DNA of 60,676 bases, taken from positions 1-60,676 of the forward strand of contig JAVEZE010000001.1 in assembly GCA_034003145.1 (NCBI GenBank). Reading direction: 5' to 3'. The translations under genes and the position numbers were made by a program. The notes under the pieces are model-generated. The model worked only from the letters and a program-made list of their open reading frames with translations, ran no database searches and was not told the DNA's origin. Numbering within the stretch: position 1 is the first letter of the stretch; every line of letters starts with the position of its first letter. Positions 16,804 through 25,417 of the stretch are shown here, in pieces. The stretch is from JACKPD01 sp034003145. GTDB taxonomy: Bacteria > Spirochaetota > Spirochaetia > CADAEX01.

Positions 16804-18291
16804 TCATTTATCTGCAAGATATTTGTTTATACTTTCAGCAGCTTTCCTGCCCTCTCCCATTGCCAGGATAACAGTCGCAGCTCCACGGACAATATCGCCG
16901 CCTGCCCATACCTTTTTCAGGCTGGTCCTCTGCTGCTCATCAACAATAATATTCCCCCGCAGCGTAACATCAAGCCCTTCAGTGGTTTGCGCCATCAGGG
17001 GATTTGAATCATTACCCAAAGCAATGATCATCGCATCAATCGGAATTTCGTGCTCAGTCCCCGGAATTGCGACAGGACTTCGCCTGCCTGAAGAATCCAC
17101 ATCTCCAAGTTTATAATCAAGTACCTCAACCGCGCGGACCTGTCCTTTGTCGTCAGAGAGAATTTGAGTGGGATTTTGTAGAAAGAAAAACTCAACACCT
17201 TCTTCCTCTGCGTGCACTACCTCTTCAGCTCTCGCAGGCATCTCATCGCGTGTACGGCGGTAGATACAATAGACCTTGTCAGCCCCCAGGCGCAAAGCCA
17301 TACGGCATGCATCCATTGCGACATTTCCCCCGCCGACAACCGCGACAACCTTCGCAGGATACAATGGAGTGGCGGCTCTATCAGTATCATAGGCTTTCAT
17401 CAAATTGGCCCGGGTCAAATACTCATTCGCGCTAAAAACTCCAACCAGATTCTCGCCTGGAATATTCATGAATTTGGGATGACCCGCGCCTGTGCCGATA
17501 AAAACCGCGTCATAACCCTCACGGTCAAGCAAATCAAACAAAGACTCAGTGCGGCCGACAAGAAAATTGGTACGGAACTGAACTCCCATCTCTTTTAAAA
17601 CCTCAACTTCCTTGGCAACAATAGCTTTGGGTAAGCGGAACTCAGGAATTCCATATACCAGAACTCCGCCAGTCTTGTGGAATGCCTCAAAAACCGTAAC
17701 ATCATGCCCTTCTCGGCGGATATCTGCAGCAACAGTCAAACCGGCAGGCCCTGAGCCCACAACCGCAACCTTCTTTCCTGTAGGAGGCGCGACAGGAGGA
17801 GGGGTGATCATATCATTCTCCCTCTCCCAATCAGCTACAAACCGCTCAAGCCGCCCGATCGCCACTGCCTTATCTATAGATTTCAAAGATTTCCCCAGGG
17901 TACATGTACTTTGGCACTGCTTCTCCTGCGGGCACACCCGTCCGCAGATTGCGGGGAGCAGATTGGTAATCTTTATTGTCGCAACTGCTTTGGCATAATC
18001 GCCGTCCTGGATACAGGCAATAAACTCAGGGATAGGTACGCCGACAGGACAAGCTGCCACGCAGGGCCTGTTTTTGCACCCCAGACAGCGGGCAGCCTCA
18101 AGCTTTGCCTGCTCCTCCGAATAGCCGAGAGTCACCTCACTCATCTGCCGTGAGCGAATCAAGGGATCCCCGGCTGCCATCTCCTGCACCGGGATAGCCA
18201 TTCTCTCTTTCGGTTTCAGGTCTTTATTTTTCAAACCTGCCCACAGCTTCCTGGCCCCGGCATACAAAACATCCTTATCCACGTGACTCAT
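16804..18291 (-). CDS. nfnB: NfnB / GltD-like large subunit of ferredoxin-NADP+ transhydrogenase
   Basis: 495 aa. The N-terminal iron-sulphur region (about residues 70-135) has CLGCKNRPCVAACP and a later CGRVCPQEKQCQSTC, as in GltD/NfnB. The FAD dinucleotide motif is VAVVGSGPAGLTVAADIRREG, and the NADP site is VAVVGGGNVAMDACRMALRLG with the basic YRRTRDEMPAR. With NfnA it couples NADH and reduced ferredoxin to NADP+ reduction by electron bifurcation. It overlaps nfnA by 4 nt. A glutamate synthase small subunit is the alternative, but the NfnA partner and absence of a large subunit favour Nfn. Confidence 0.9.
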   Translation of the reverse strand: MSHVDKDVLYAGARKLWAGLKNKDLKPKERMAIPVQEMAAGDPLIRSRQMSEVTLGYSEEQAKLEAARCLGCKNRPCVAACPVGVPIPEFIACIQDGDYAKAVATIKITNLLPAICGRVCPQEKQCQSTCTLGKSLKSIDKAVAIGRLERFVADWERENDMITPPPVAPPTGKKVAVVGSGPAGLTVAADIRREGHDVTVFEAFHKTGGVLVYGIPEFRLPKAIVAKEVEVLKEMGVQFRTNFLVGRTESLFDLLDREGYDAVFIGTGAGHPKFMNIPGENLVGVFSANEYLTRANLMKAYDTDRAATPLYPAKVVAVVGGGNVAMDACRMALRLGADKVYCIYRRTRDEMPARAEEVVHAEEEGVEFFFLQNPTQILSDDKGQVRAVEVLDYKLGDVDSSGRRSPVAIPGTEHEIPIDAMIIALGNDSNPLMAQTTEGLDVTLRGNIIVDEQQRTSLKKVWAGGDIVRGAATVILAMGEGRKAAESINKYLADK

Positions 18292-19172
18292 CGATTCCCC
18301 CCGGAAACTTTCAACTTATCGGATTCTTTAAGCGCATCAGCTGCCATTTCCATATGACACTTGTGATGATCCGCATCTTCCTGGCTCTTATACGCTTTCA
18401 AGCGGAGCATCATGTTATCCCAGTCAACCAGATGGCCGTCAAACTCAGGCCCGTCAACACAGACAAACTTTGTCTCATTGCCGACAGTTACCCGGCAGCC
18501 GCCGCACATACCTGTCCCGTCAATCATAATAGTATTTAAAGAAACCACTGTATGAATATTAAACGGCTTTGTTGTAAGCGTGCAAAATTTCATCATAATT
18601 GGAGGGCCGATAGCAACCACCTCAGATGGAGGGTTCTCACTCTCGCAAAATTCCTTCAAAGGCTCTGTGACCAAACCTTTTCTCCCATATGAGCCGTCAT
18701 CAGTAACCACAATTACCTCATCGCACACTTCCCTCATCTCATCCTCAAAAATAATCAGATCTTTTGTGCGGGCGCCAATAATAGCTGTAACAATATTGCC
18801 TGCAGCCTTATGGGCTTTTACAATCGGATAAAGGGGGGCAACTCCAATACCTCCGCCAACGCAGACTACAAAACCACTCTTCTCAATAAGAGTCGGCCTG
18901 CCAAGCGGCCCCAGAATCGCCTCAATCTTCTCCCCGGGATTTTTCAGGGCAAGCTTATGGGTAGTCGCTCCAACTGTTTGAAATACAAGGGCAATCCATC
19001 CCTCTTCCGGATTCGCATCCGCAATGGTAAGCGGAATCCGCTCTCCAAATTCTATGTCAATTTGAACCAGCACAAACTGGCCGGCCTTCCTGTTTCGGGC
19101 AATTTCCGGAGCCATAACACGAAGGTAAAAAACCTCATCTGAAAATTGCTTCTTTTCAAGAATTTTGTGCAT
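18288..19172 (-). CDS. nfnA: NfnA small subunit (FAD/NAD-binding, [2Fe-2S])
   Basis: 294 aa from the ATG at 19172, six nt after an AAAGGGG site; a GTG lies one codon earlier. The N-terminal half is a ferredoxin-reductase FAD domain (RIPLTIADANPEEGWIALVFQ) and the next a NAD domain (CVGGGIGVAPLYPIVKA). The C-terminal cysteine cluster DGTGMCGGCRVTVG, with a further FVCVDGPEFDGH, carries a [2Fe-2S] cluster as in dihydroorotate dehydrogenase electron-transfer subunits. Heterodimer partner of NfnB and first gene of the pair. Confidence 0.9.
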   Translation of the reverse strand: MHKILEKKQFSDEVFYLRVMAPEIARNRKAGQFVLVQIDIEFGERIPLTIADANPEEGWIALVFQTVGATTHKLALKNPGEKIEAILGPLGRPTLIEKSGFVVCVGGGIGVAPLYPIVKAHKAAGNIVTAIIGARTKDLIIFEDEMREVCDEVIVVTDDGSYGRKGLVTEPLKEFCESENPPSEVVAIGPPIMMKFCTLTTKPFNIHTVVSLNTIMIDGTGMCGGCRVTVGNETKFVCVDGPEFDGHLVDWDNMMLRLKAYKSQEDADHHKCHMEMAADALKESDKLKVSGGNR

Positions 19173-19192
19173 CACATTCCCCTTTGACTTTT

Positions 19193-19253
19193 ATAATATC
19201 TAAATATCTGTAACACTACAATGCTTATGCATAATTATGCAATTGTCATACAT
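19193..19253 (-). promoter_or_regulatory. nfnA promoter with upstream 14-bp palindrome
   Basis: Minus-strand TTGTAG (19221-19216), 17-bp spacer, TATTAT (19198-19193) forms a reasonable promoter. Just upstream of the -35 is the perfect palindrome TGCATAATTATGCA (19228-19241), in an activator-like position. Next to it, TTGTCATACAT (19243-19253) matches 10 of 11 positions of the TNGTNNNACNA operator discussed for the FadR-type regulator. Confidence 0.5.
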
Positions 19254-19312
19254 AAAAGAGGAAGCAGGCAATTAAATCATTCACATAAGACAAGTGATGT
19301 TTTGATAGTTTA

Positions 19313-20293
19313 TTATAAAACCAAAACCGCCGGATTGGCAACGTTTTCCATCTCCTCTCCGTTAAAAAACCTTACAACCCGTTTTACCCCTTCCATAGCC
19401 ATCCGGAGAGTGCATTCAACAGTAAGGGCTGCGGTATGGGGGGAGAGAATAACATTATCCAGTTTAAGCAGGCCGCTTTCCATTTCAATCGGCTCATTTT
19501 CAAATACATCAAGTCCGGCGCCTGCCATTATTTTCTCTTCCAGCGCCTTAACCAGATCTTTTTCATTTATTATTCCTCCCCTTGATGTATTTATCAGGAA
19601 AGCGGTTTTTTTCATTTTTTTCATTTTGCTGAAATCAAAAAGATCTTTTGTCTCTTTTGTCAGAGGCACATGGATTGAGATATAATCAGATTTTTCGATC
19701 AGGGTATCAAGATCAGTAAACCTGACCCAGTCAGAGAAAGAATCCTTTGCTTGAGGAGGAAGAAAATCATCATTCGCGATTATATTCATAGCGAAACTGT
19801 CGCGGCATATTCTGGCAAGTCCTGATCCTATTCTTCCAAAACCGACAAGGCCGAGTGTTTTATCCCTTACATCTGAAGAGAGGCTCTGATACCTAACCTT
19901 AAAATTACCCTTTCGCACCTCAGAATCAATTTTTATTATATTTTTCGAAAGAGAGAGGATAAACATGAGAGCATGCTCAATCACGCTTGTTGTATTTGCC
20001 CCGAGGCTTGATGTGACAACTATACCAGCTTCAGTTGCCGCCTCAAGATCCACGTTATCCACTCCAGCGCCAGTCCTGCTGATGGTTTTAAGTTTTTTTC
20101 CCTTTTCAATAAGATCACGTGTAATTTTGATTCCTGTCCTTAGAACCACAGCCTCAGCATCAGCGATCTTTTCCGCGACTTCTGAATGTTCGCATTTTGA
20201 ACAAACAACAACTTCGCAGTTGTTTTCAAGAAGATAATCATGCGCTTCCTTTTCAATAGGCTGAGGAAGCAGAACCTTGTGTTTCCCGCTCAT
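19313..20293 (-). CDS. D-isomer-specific 2-hydroxyacid dehydrogenase
   Basis: 326 aa. The Rossmann motif is GLVGFGRIGSGLARIC. Substrate and catalytic residues typical of the SerA/LdhA group are visible: the arginine in INTSRGGIINEKDL, the acidic segment DVFENEPIE, and the catalytic histidine in LSPHTAALT. The N-terminal GAGVDNVDLEAATEAGI segment is also diagnostic. It interconverts a 2-oxo acid and a D-2-hydroxy acid with NAD(P)H. It follows the SDR gene by 25 nt as the last gene of the GntR-led operon, so it probably acts on a pathway intermediate rather than in serine synthesis. Confidence 0.9.
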   Translation of the reverse strand: MSGKHKVLLPQPIEKEAHDYLLENNCEVVVCSKCEHSEVAEKIADAEAVVLRTGIKITRDLIEKGKKLKTISRTGAGVDNVDLEAATEAGIVVTSSLGANTTSVIEHALMFILSLSKNIIKIDSEVRKGNFKVRYQSLSSDVRDKTLGLVGFGRIGSGLARICRDSFAMNIIANDDFLPPQAKDSFSDWVRFTDLDTLIEKSDYISIHVPLTKETKDLFDFSKMKKMKKTAFLINTSRGGIINEKDLVKALEEKIMAGAGLDVFENEPIEMESGLLKLDNVILSPHTAALTVECTLRMAMEGVKRVVRFFNGEEMENVANPAVLVL

Positions 20294-20318
20294 TTATTTG
20301 ACTCCAATATTAACTTTA

Positions 20319-21089
20319 TCACCTTAGGTATCTGCCTCCGCTGACATCAAGTGTGATTCCTGTTATGTATGATGCCTCATCAGACGCGAGAAAAACAACA
20401 GCTGATGCAATTTCACCAGGTGTGCTTAACCTTCTTAACGGGATATTTTTAAGCGTTCTTTCCTGCTCTTCCTTCCCCTTGTCATCCCAGAGCCCTTTTA
20501 CCCGCTCCCCTGTCATTGTGATAGTAGGGGCAACCCCGGTTACCCGTATTCCTTTTTCACCCCAGTCATAGGCAAGCTGCCTGGTAAGACCCTCAACTCC
20601 CGCCTTGGCGGCAGTATACTGTACTCCGGCAAGGCTTGCCCTGTAGTGTGCCGCAAGAGCTGAAATATTGACGATTGAGCCGCCTCCCTGCTCTGCCATT
20701 ATATTTATGGCTTTTCTGCAGCAGAAAAACGCCCCTTTAAGGTTTACATCAAGAACAAGGTTCCAGTGTTTATCCTCAATCTCATTTAATTTATAAGGGG
20801 TGTTAAGCGCGCCTCCAGCGTTATTTACCAGTATATCAAGTTTTCCGTATTTATTTTTAACCGCGTCAAAAACCTCTCCTACCTGCGCATCAACTGTAAC
20901 GTTCATGCTGTAGCCGTCTGCGGTAAATCCTTCCGATTCAAGAGCGGCAACAGTTTTTTCAACCTGCTCGCTGTTAATATCTGTTATTATTATTATGGCG
21001 CCTTCATTGCCAAGTGCTTTCGCGATGGCAAGTCCCATTCCCTGCGCCGACCCGGTAACAATGGCAACTCTTCCCTCAAGTCTTTTCAT
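20319..21089 (-). CDS. Short-chain dehydrogenase/reductase (SDR)
   Basis: 256 aa from the ATG at 21089, chosen because GGAG lies five nt upstream and the protein then begins MKRLEGRVAIVTGSAQGMG; the frame extends 33 codons further without support. The NAD(P) motif is TGSAQGMG, the structural motif NNAGGA, and the catalytic YTAAK is present with serine in NISALAAHY. The C-terminal YITGITLDVSGGRYLR is typical. Oxidoreductase for a sugar, polyol or hydroxy acid. A 140-nt gap with mild secondary structure separates it from the preceding creatininase-like gene. Confidence 0.9.
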   Translation of the reverse strand: MKRLEGRVAIVTGSAQGMGLAIAKALGNEGAIIIITDINSEQVEKTVAALESEGFTADGYSMNVTVDAQVGEVFDAVKNKYGKLDILVNNAGGALNTPYKLNEIEDKHWNLVLDVNLKGAFFCCRKAINIMAEQGGGSIVNISALAAHYRASLAGVQYTAAKAGVEGLTRQLAYDWGEKGIRVTGVAPTITMTGERVKGLWDDKGKEEQERTLKNIPLRRLSTPGEIASAVVFLASDEASYITGITLDVSGGRYLR

Positions 21090-21229
21090 GGTTTCTCCTA
21101 CAGGATTTATCTTTATGATATTCCAGGTGTGTATCCGGTCTGGCCCTGATGCGCACCTTACAGTAAGATACCCCGAACCTTGCGGCACGGGGCATCTGTA
21201 TTAACATTTAATTACAAAAACCCCGATAA

Positions 21230-22108
21230 CTACGCGCGGTTATTGAAAGCTCTTTTTTCTTCAGGAACCTTAATGTCGAATTTTTTGATTTCCTCGATAA
21301 GAGCAGCAAGAAGTTCGCCGCCTCTCTTGAGGATTTTCTCTCCCTTCTCTTTTGAGGCGCGCAAGGGATTTCCGATTGTTGCAGTATCAGAATATTCATG
21401 GTGTTCCATCGGTACCCACATGCATTCATCGCCCCTGAATGTCACGAATCCTGAACCGTCATGTTTTGTGAACTCCTTTGTCATCCATTTCGGCGCGTGT
21501 GTTCTGTCTTCCTTGGCAAGTTCCATGGCAACAGACTCAGGTTTATACGCCCATGCTGTTGATGTCTCAAGCTCGCCTGCGTGCCAGCCCGGTGTTTCCT
21601 CAGGTGTTCCCTCAAGGATATCTGCGATAAACCTGTAATTCCTTTCTGTCGGGGTTTTAAACCATCCTACAAAACATCCGGTTTCATACCTTATTTTTCT
21701 AAGTACATCATCGATAACTTTTGAGTTGCTTCCATGGTGTGTAACAAATATAAGTTTGTTGTAACCGTGGTATATAAGGCTTTTGGCAAGATCATAAACT
21801 ACTCTTCTGTATGTATCGCCTGAAAAGGTAAGTGTTCCTGTTCCCTCTCCCTCTCTTCCCATATGGTGGGGAGAATATCCTACCGGCATTAAAGGTGTGT
21901 AAAGGGTATCTGTTAATTTAGCAGCTTCTTCAATAACACCCATAGCTGTAAAACTGTCTGTTCCAAGCGGACAATGCGCTCCGTGTTTTTCGATAGATCC
22001 CATGCTTACGATAATTGTATCGTTTTTCTTGAGATGCTCCCGTACATCTGTATATCCCAGATCCAGGATATTCAGGCTTTTTCCTCTTTTCATTCCATCT
22101 GATGACAT
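21230..22108 (-). CDS. Creatininase-family metal-dependent amide/C-C hydrolase
   Basis: 292 aa. The N-terminal metal motif is SMGSIEKHGAHCPLGTD, with candidate ligands Glu40, His42 and Asp51. HHG (VTHHGSNSK) and the second acidic motif HAGELETS supply the rest of the dinuclear site. The family cleaves cyclic amides and related bonds; members include creatininase, MftE and IolN. It lies between the DapA-like and SDR genes of the GntR-led operon, so a ring-opening or amide-cleaving step in that pathway is likely. It is distinct from the IolN-like protein at 49.6-50.6 kb. AGGAGGT-type ribosome site. Confidence 0.87.
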   Translation of the reverse strand: MSSDGMKRGKSLNILDLGYTDVREHLKKNDTIIVSMGSIEKHGAHCPLGTDSFTAMGVIEEAAKLTDTLYTPLMPVGYSPHHMGREGEGTGTLTFSGDTYRRVVYDLAKSLIYHGYNKLIFVTHHGSNSKVIDDVLRKIRYETGCFVGWFKTPTERNYRFIADILEGTPEETPGWHAGELETSTAWAYKPESVAMELAKEDRTHAPKWMTKEFTKHDGSGFVTFRGDECMWVPMEHHEYSDTATIGNPLRASKEKGEKILKRGGELLAALIEEIKKFDIKVPEEKRAFNNRA

Positions 22109-22136
22109 CTGTAAACCTCCATTGGTTAAATACTAT

Positions 22137-23033
22137 TTATTTCAAAAACCCGCTTTCCTTAAGGTCAGCTTCAAGTGTTTTTTTCTGTTCATCGGTAAGT
22201 CCTAAAAGAGGCTTCCTTGTCAGCCCCCCAGAGAACCCGGCAAGATCCATCGCGTATTTTACTCCCGCAACCCCGTAGGCCCCTGATACTTTTTTATTGA
22301 GATCAACAAGCTTTTTGTTAAGCTCTACCGCTTCAGCTTTTTTTCCTGAAACATAAAGGCTGTAAAGCTCGGCGCAGGAATCAGGAAAAACATTAGCGAG
22401 AGATAAAACCCCGCCTGTTCCCCCTTTATCAAGAAGATCAAGAAAGTATCCCGCGCTCCCTGCCATTACGGAAAAATCGCTGCTGTTAAATACCACGTTT
22501 TCAGGCCATGTCTCCTTGCTCGAATCCTTGATTCCCGCGACATTGGCATGCTGTGATACCACCTTGATAACAGCCGGCCTTATTGTGACTCCCGCTGCCA
22601 CTGAAGGATTGTTGTAAAGAACCACAGGTATTGGGGATGCGTCTGCCACATCCGTGATATGCCTTATCATCACTTCATCTGTAATTTTCTTCGCGAAAAA
22701 ATTGGGCATCAGAAGACTTACCATAACCGCGCCCATATCGGCGGCTTTTTTAGTAAGTCTGATTGTTTCCCTGGTGCTTTCGGCTCCGGTTCCTGCCATT
22801 ACAATTTTCCCCGGAGCAGCTTTTTTAATTGCGATAGAGAGTACCCTGAATCTTTCTTCTTCAGACATGGTTTTGAATTCTCCATTTGTTCCAAGGACAA
22901 AATACCCTTTAAGGCCTGAAGAGTTCATCAGTTCCACATTTTTTTCAAATCCGGCATAGTCTACTTCATCATTTTCAAATGGAGTACACATCGGGGAATA
23001 AACCCCGGAAAGCATTTCTTTAGCTTTGATCAT
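22137..23033 (-). CDS. DapA/NanA-family class I aldolase
   Basis: 298 aa from the ATG at 23033, placed directly after CAGGAGGAATA; an upstream TTG is in frame but unsupported. The (beta/alpha)8 family motifs are present: GTNGEFKTMS near 48-57, the catalytic tyrosine VVLYNNP (Tyr140), and the Schiff-base lysine AGIKDSS (Lys169). Members make or cleave 2-oxo acids (dihydrodipicolinate, KDG, N-acetylneuraminate and others). In this catabolic operon a pyruvate-forming aldolase or a dehydratase is more likely than lysine synthesis, but the substrate is unknown. Confidence 0.88.
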   Translation of the reverse strand: MIKAKEMLSGVYSPMCTPFENDEVDYAGFEKNVELMNSSGLKGYFVLGTNGEFKTMSEEERFRVLSIAIKKAAPGKIVMAGTGAESTRETIRLTKKAADMGAVMVSLLMPNFFAKKITDEVMIRHITDVADASPIPVVLYNNPSVAAGVTIRPAVIKVVSQHANVAGIKDSSKETWPENVVFNSSDFSVMAGSAGYFLDLLDKGGTGGVLSLANVFPDSCAELYSLYVSGKKAEAVELNKKLVDLNKKVSGAYGVAGVKYAMDLAGFSGGLTRKPLLGLTDEQKKTLEADLKESGFLK

Positions 23034-23075
23034 TATTCCTCCTGGCAAATTATCCGCCTATAAGTTATAAGTTAA

Positions 23076-24329
23076 TCACTTTCCCTTTATAAAACTGAAA
23101 AGCTTATTGACTGCTATATCAATAAATTCACTGTCATTTATATGCATATCAAGTTCGTTATACGGAACATCTTTACGTAAATTCTTTTTAAGCGCCCCTA
23201 TAAATGCCGCGTTCCCTTCCGGGTCCCAATGCTCCCTCTCTATTGAATCAGGAAAGGAAAATCCCCTAAGCGGGATGTAAACATGCACCTTGCCTTTTGA
23301 AAGATTTATTTTTTGCGCAGTTATCTTCCCGACTTCGGTAAGCTCATCAGGTGTAAGTCTTACGAGAGTGAGAAAAGAGTTGTGTATAATGTGCTGCCTC
23401 TTTTTAAGCTCATCGCTTACTTCAGCATAAGGGCCCTGTACTGTATAGTTGATGCTGCCCGGCGCTATAACCTGGGGAAGCCCTGTCCTTGCCGCGCTTT
23501 CAAGCCGCCCTTCCCTTACCGAGCCGTGAAGCCCTCCGAAATAACGGTCGCCGATTTCATGAAGATTTATGTCAAGAACTCCCTTAAAAAGCCCTTCCTC
23601 TATCATTTCTTCCATCGCTATTCCGCCTGTGCCGTTCTGGTGAAACGCGACAAAATCATAATTCTCTTTTTCGATAAGTTCCTTGGCATAAAGGGCTCCC
23701 GGGGTTGTAGTGCCAAGCATACTGACAGCGATTGACCCTGCCCGCCCTGCGCCGCTTCGCCCTAAGCTTTGCCGTCTTGCCTTAACCATACCGCAGACTG
23801 CAGAAGCTGCATTGTCAAAAACACTTCTTGTGACTATATTAAGCCCTTGAATATCGCATACAGAATGCATCATTATAATGTCTTTTGTCCCGGTAAAAGG
23901 GCCGAAAGCCGCCTTTCCTGAGGCAACTGTTGATACCATGAATTTGGGAACTCCGAAAGGAAGCTCTCTCATCGCGGCTGTCCCAATATCTGTTCCTTGA
24001 GCTCCGCCTATTGAAAGAACTGCCGCTATTTTACCTTCGCTGTAAAGCCTCTTCGTGATTATCTTGATTCCCTTTGTAATCGACTTTATGCTGTAGCCTT
24101 TGTCTTTTTTTGCCTTAAGCTCGTCTATGGAAAGGGCGCAGCCTGCCTTGACAATCTCTTCCCCCCTGATGTCTTCTTTTCCCATGATGTCAGTTTTCCC
24201 GGCAAGAGAAAGGAATACTCCGGTGTTAGCAAGTATTACTTTTTCCCCGTGGCTTTCGATCCGGGCCTTTACATAGGAGGCTTCTTCTGATTTTGTATCA
24301 AGTGTTGCGATAAGTAAAACAGAGGACAT
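23076..24329 (-). CDS. UPF0261 / Tm-1-like ATP-binding domain protein
   Basis: 417 aa. It begins VLLIATLDTKSEEASYVKARIESHG and continues with KIAAVLSIGGAQGTDIGTAAM, a nucleotide-binding-like Gly-rich turn, then DFVAFHQNGTGGIAMEEMIEEG and HVYIPLRGFSFPD. These are hallmarks of the UPF0261 family, which shares the plant Tm-1 N-terminal domain. The biochemical role is not established as far as I know. Homologues commonly sit in catabolic operons, as here between an alcohol dehydrogenase and a DapA-like aldolase. No signal peptide; cytoplasmic. Confidence 0.87.
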   Translation of the reverse strand: MSSVLLIATLDTKSEEASYVKARIESHGEKVILANTGVFLSLAGKTDIMGKEDIRGEEIVKAGCALSIDELKAKKDKGYSIKSITKGIKIITKRLYSEGKIAAVLSIGGAQGTDIGTAAMRELPFGVPKFMVSTVASGKAAFGPFTGTKDIIMMHSVCDIQGLNIVTRSVFDNAASAVCGMVKARRQSLGRSGAGRAGSIAVSMLGTTTPGALYAKELIEKENYDFVAFHQNGTGGIAMEEMIEEGLFKGVLDINLHEIGDRYFGGLHGSVREGRLESAARTGLPQVIAPGSINYTVQGPYAEVSDELKKRQHIIHNSFLTLVRLTPDELTEVGKITAQKINLSKGKVHVYIPLRGFSFPDSIEREHWDPEGNAAFIGALKKNLRKDVPYNELDMHINDSEFIDIAVNKLFSFIKGK

Positions 24330-24334
24330 TACAC

Positions 24335-25411
24335 CTACTCCTGGGGCTTTGAAATAACTTTTATCGCGCCGTCAATCCTGTTGTTGAATGTATCAAATGC
24401 CTCATTTATTTTAGCAATCGGGAATGTATGGGTAATAAGCGGCTTAAGATCAACAATCCCTTTATTTAAAAAAGTCGCTGCCCGTCCAACGTTTGCCCAT
24501 CCTTCGCCCCTTACAGTAAAAATATGCTTATTGTTAAGGGCAAGATCCTCAAAATCGGCAGGAAACGGTTTATGAGGGAAAGCAAGAAGGAGAATTTTTC
24601 CCATTCTTTTTGCTGATTTTATTGAAAGCCCAAGCCCTGCCTCAGAACCGGAAGCCTCTATCGCGAGGTCACACCCTTTACCGCCTGTTTCCTTCATTAT
24701 TATTTCAAGAGGATCCTGCTTTTTGGTATTGATGATAATATCGGCACCTGTCTTTTCAGCAATCTGCAGCCTTGAGTCTCTTGTGCCAAGCAGTATTATC
24801 TTTCCCGCGCCAAGAGCTCTTGCAGCCTGAACCGCGTTTAGACCCAGAGGTCCCGGGCCGATTATCACAATTGTGTCGCCTGCTATAAATCCGCCGATTG
24901 TCTCAAATCCGTATAATACGCATCCCAGGTTTGTCGCGAGGGATGCCTCATCAAAAGATACTTTGTCCGCTATTTTGTGAACTGTATTTATATGGTTTAT
25001 AACATACTGGGCATTGCCGCCGTTAGTGGTAAAACCGTTTGCCCTGTGCCCTTTGGCGGTATCACCGTAATTAAGGCATCCTGTGTAGTTTCCAAGGCGG
25101 CAATTCCTGCACCTGCCGCATCCGTTATGCGCCTCTACTGTTACCCGGTCGCCCACTGCGAACTCGTCAACCGTCTCACCAAGGGCAGCGACTGTTCCGG
25201 AATACTCATGTCCTATTATAAAATCCCCGTAGGGAGGCTGGCCCGGAAAAGGTTTGTGGATAAGCCCTGTATCAGAGCCGCACAATGCGCAGGACTCGAC
25301 TTTAATAAGTACATCTACCGGCCCAGGTGCCGGCACCTTCATCTCCTTGACTTCAAGTTTATCCGGCCCCATAAGGACAACAGCTTTCATAAATTCCGGA
25401 ATATTAGTCAT
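24335..25411 (-). CDS. Zinc-dependent medium-chain alcohol dehydrogenase
   Basis: 358 aa. The catalytic zinc site is ALCGSD plus GHEYSG, and the structural zinc cysteines are in GCGRCRNCRLGNYTGC. The NAD-binding motif is GPGPLGLNAVQAAR. It is clearly paralogous to the dehydrogenase at 41.5-42.6 kb, with which it shares NYG, then KGH, then ANGFTTNGG and an NHINT/NHVNT segment. Both belong to units predicted to be under the same regulator. It oxidises a polyol or sugar alcohol; substrate unknown. Six nt downstream of the GntR gene. Confidence 0.92.
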   Translation of the reverse strand: MTNIPEFMKAVVLMGPDKLEVKEMKVPAPGPVDVLIKVESCALCGSDTGLIHKPFPGQPPYGDFIIGHEYSGTVAALGETVDEFAVGDRVTVEAHNGCGRCRNCRLGNYTGCLNYGDTAKGHRANGFTTNGGNAQYVINHINTVHKIADKVSFDEASLATNLGCVLYGFETIGGFIAGDTIVIIGPGPLGLNAVQAARALGAGKIILLGTRDSRLQIAEKTGADIIINTKKQDPLEIIMKETGGKGCDLAIEASGSEAGLGLSIKSAKRMGKILLLAFPHKPFPADFEDLALNNKHIFTVRGEGWANVGRAATFLNKGIVDLKPLITHTFPIAKINEAFDTFNNRIDGAIKVISKPQE

Positions 25412-25417
25412 CAGATG

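Noticed and set aside
17067..18153. Several 80-130 codon plus-strand frames over nfnB
   Set aside because: nfnB motifs on the minus strand explain the region; the frames are by-products of codon usage.
21126..21157. GGTGTGTAT/ATGCGCACC stem between the SDR and creatininase genes
   Set aside because: It pairs well only as a plus-strand RNA using G-U pairs, and no plus-strand gene is there; probably chance.
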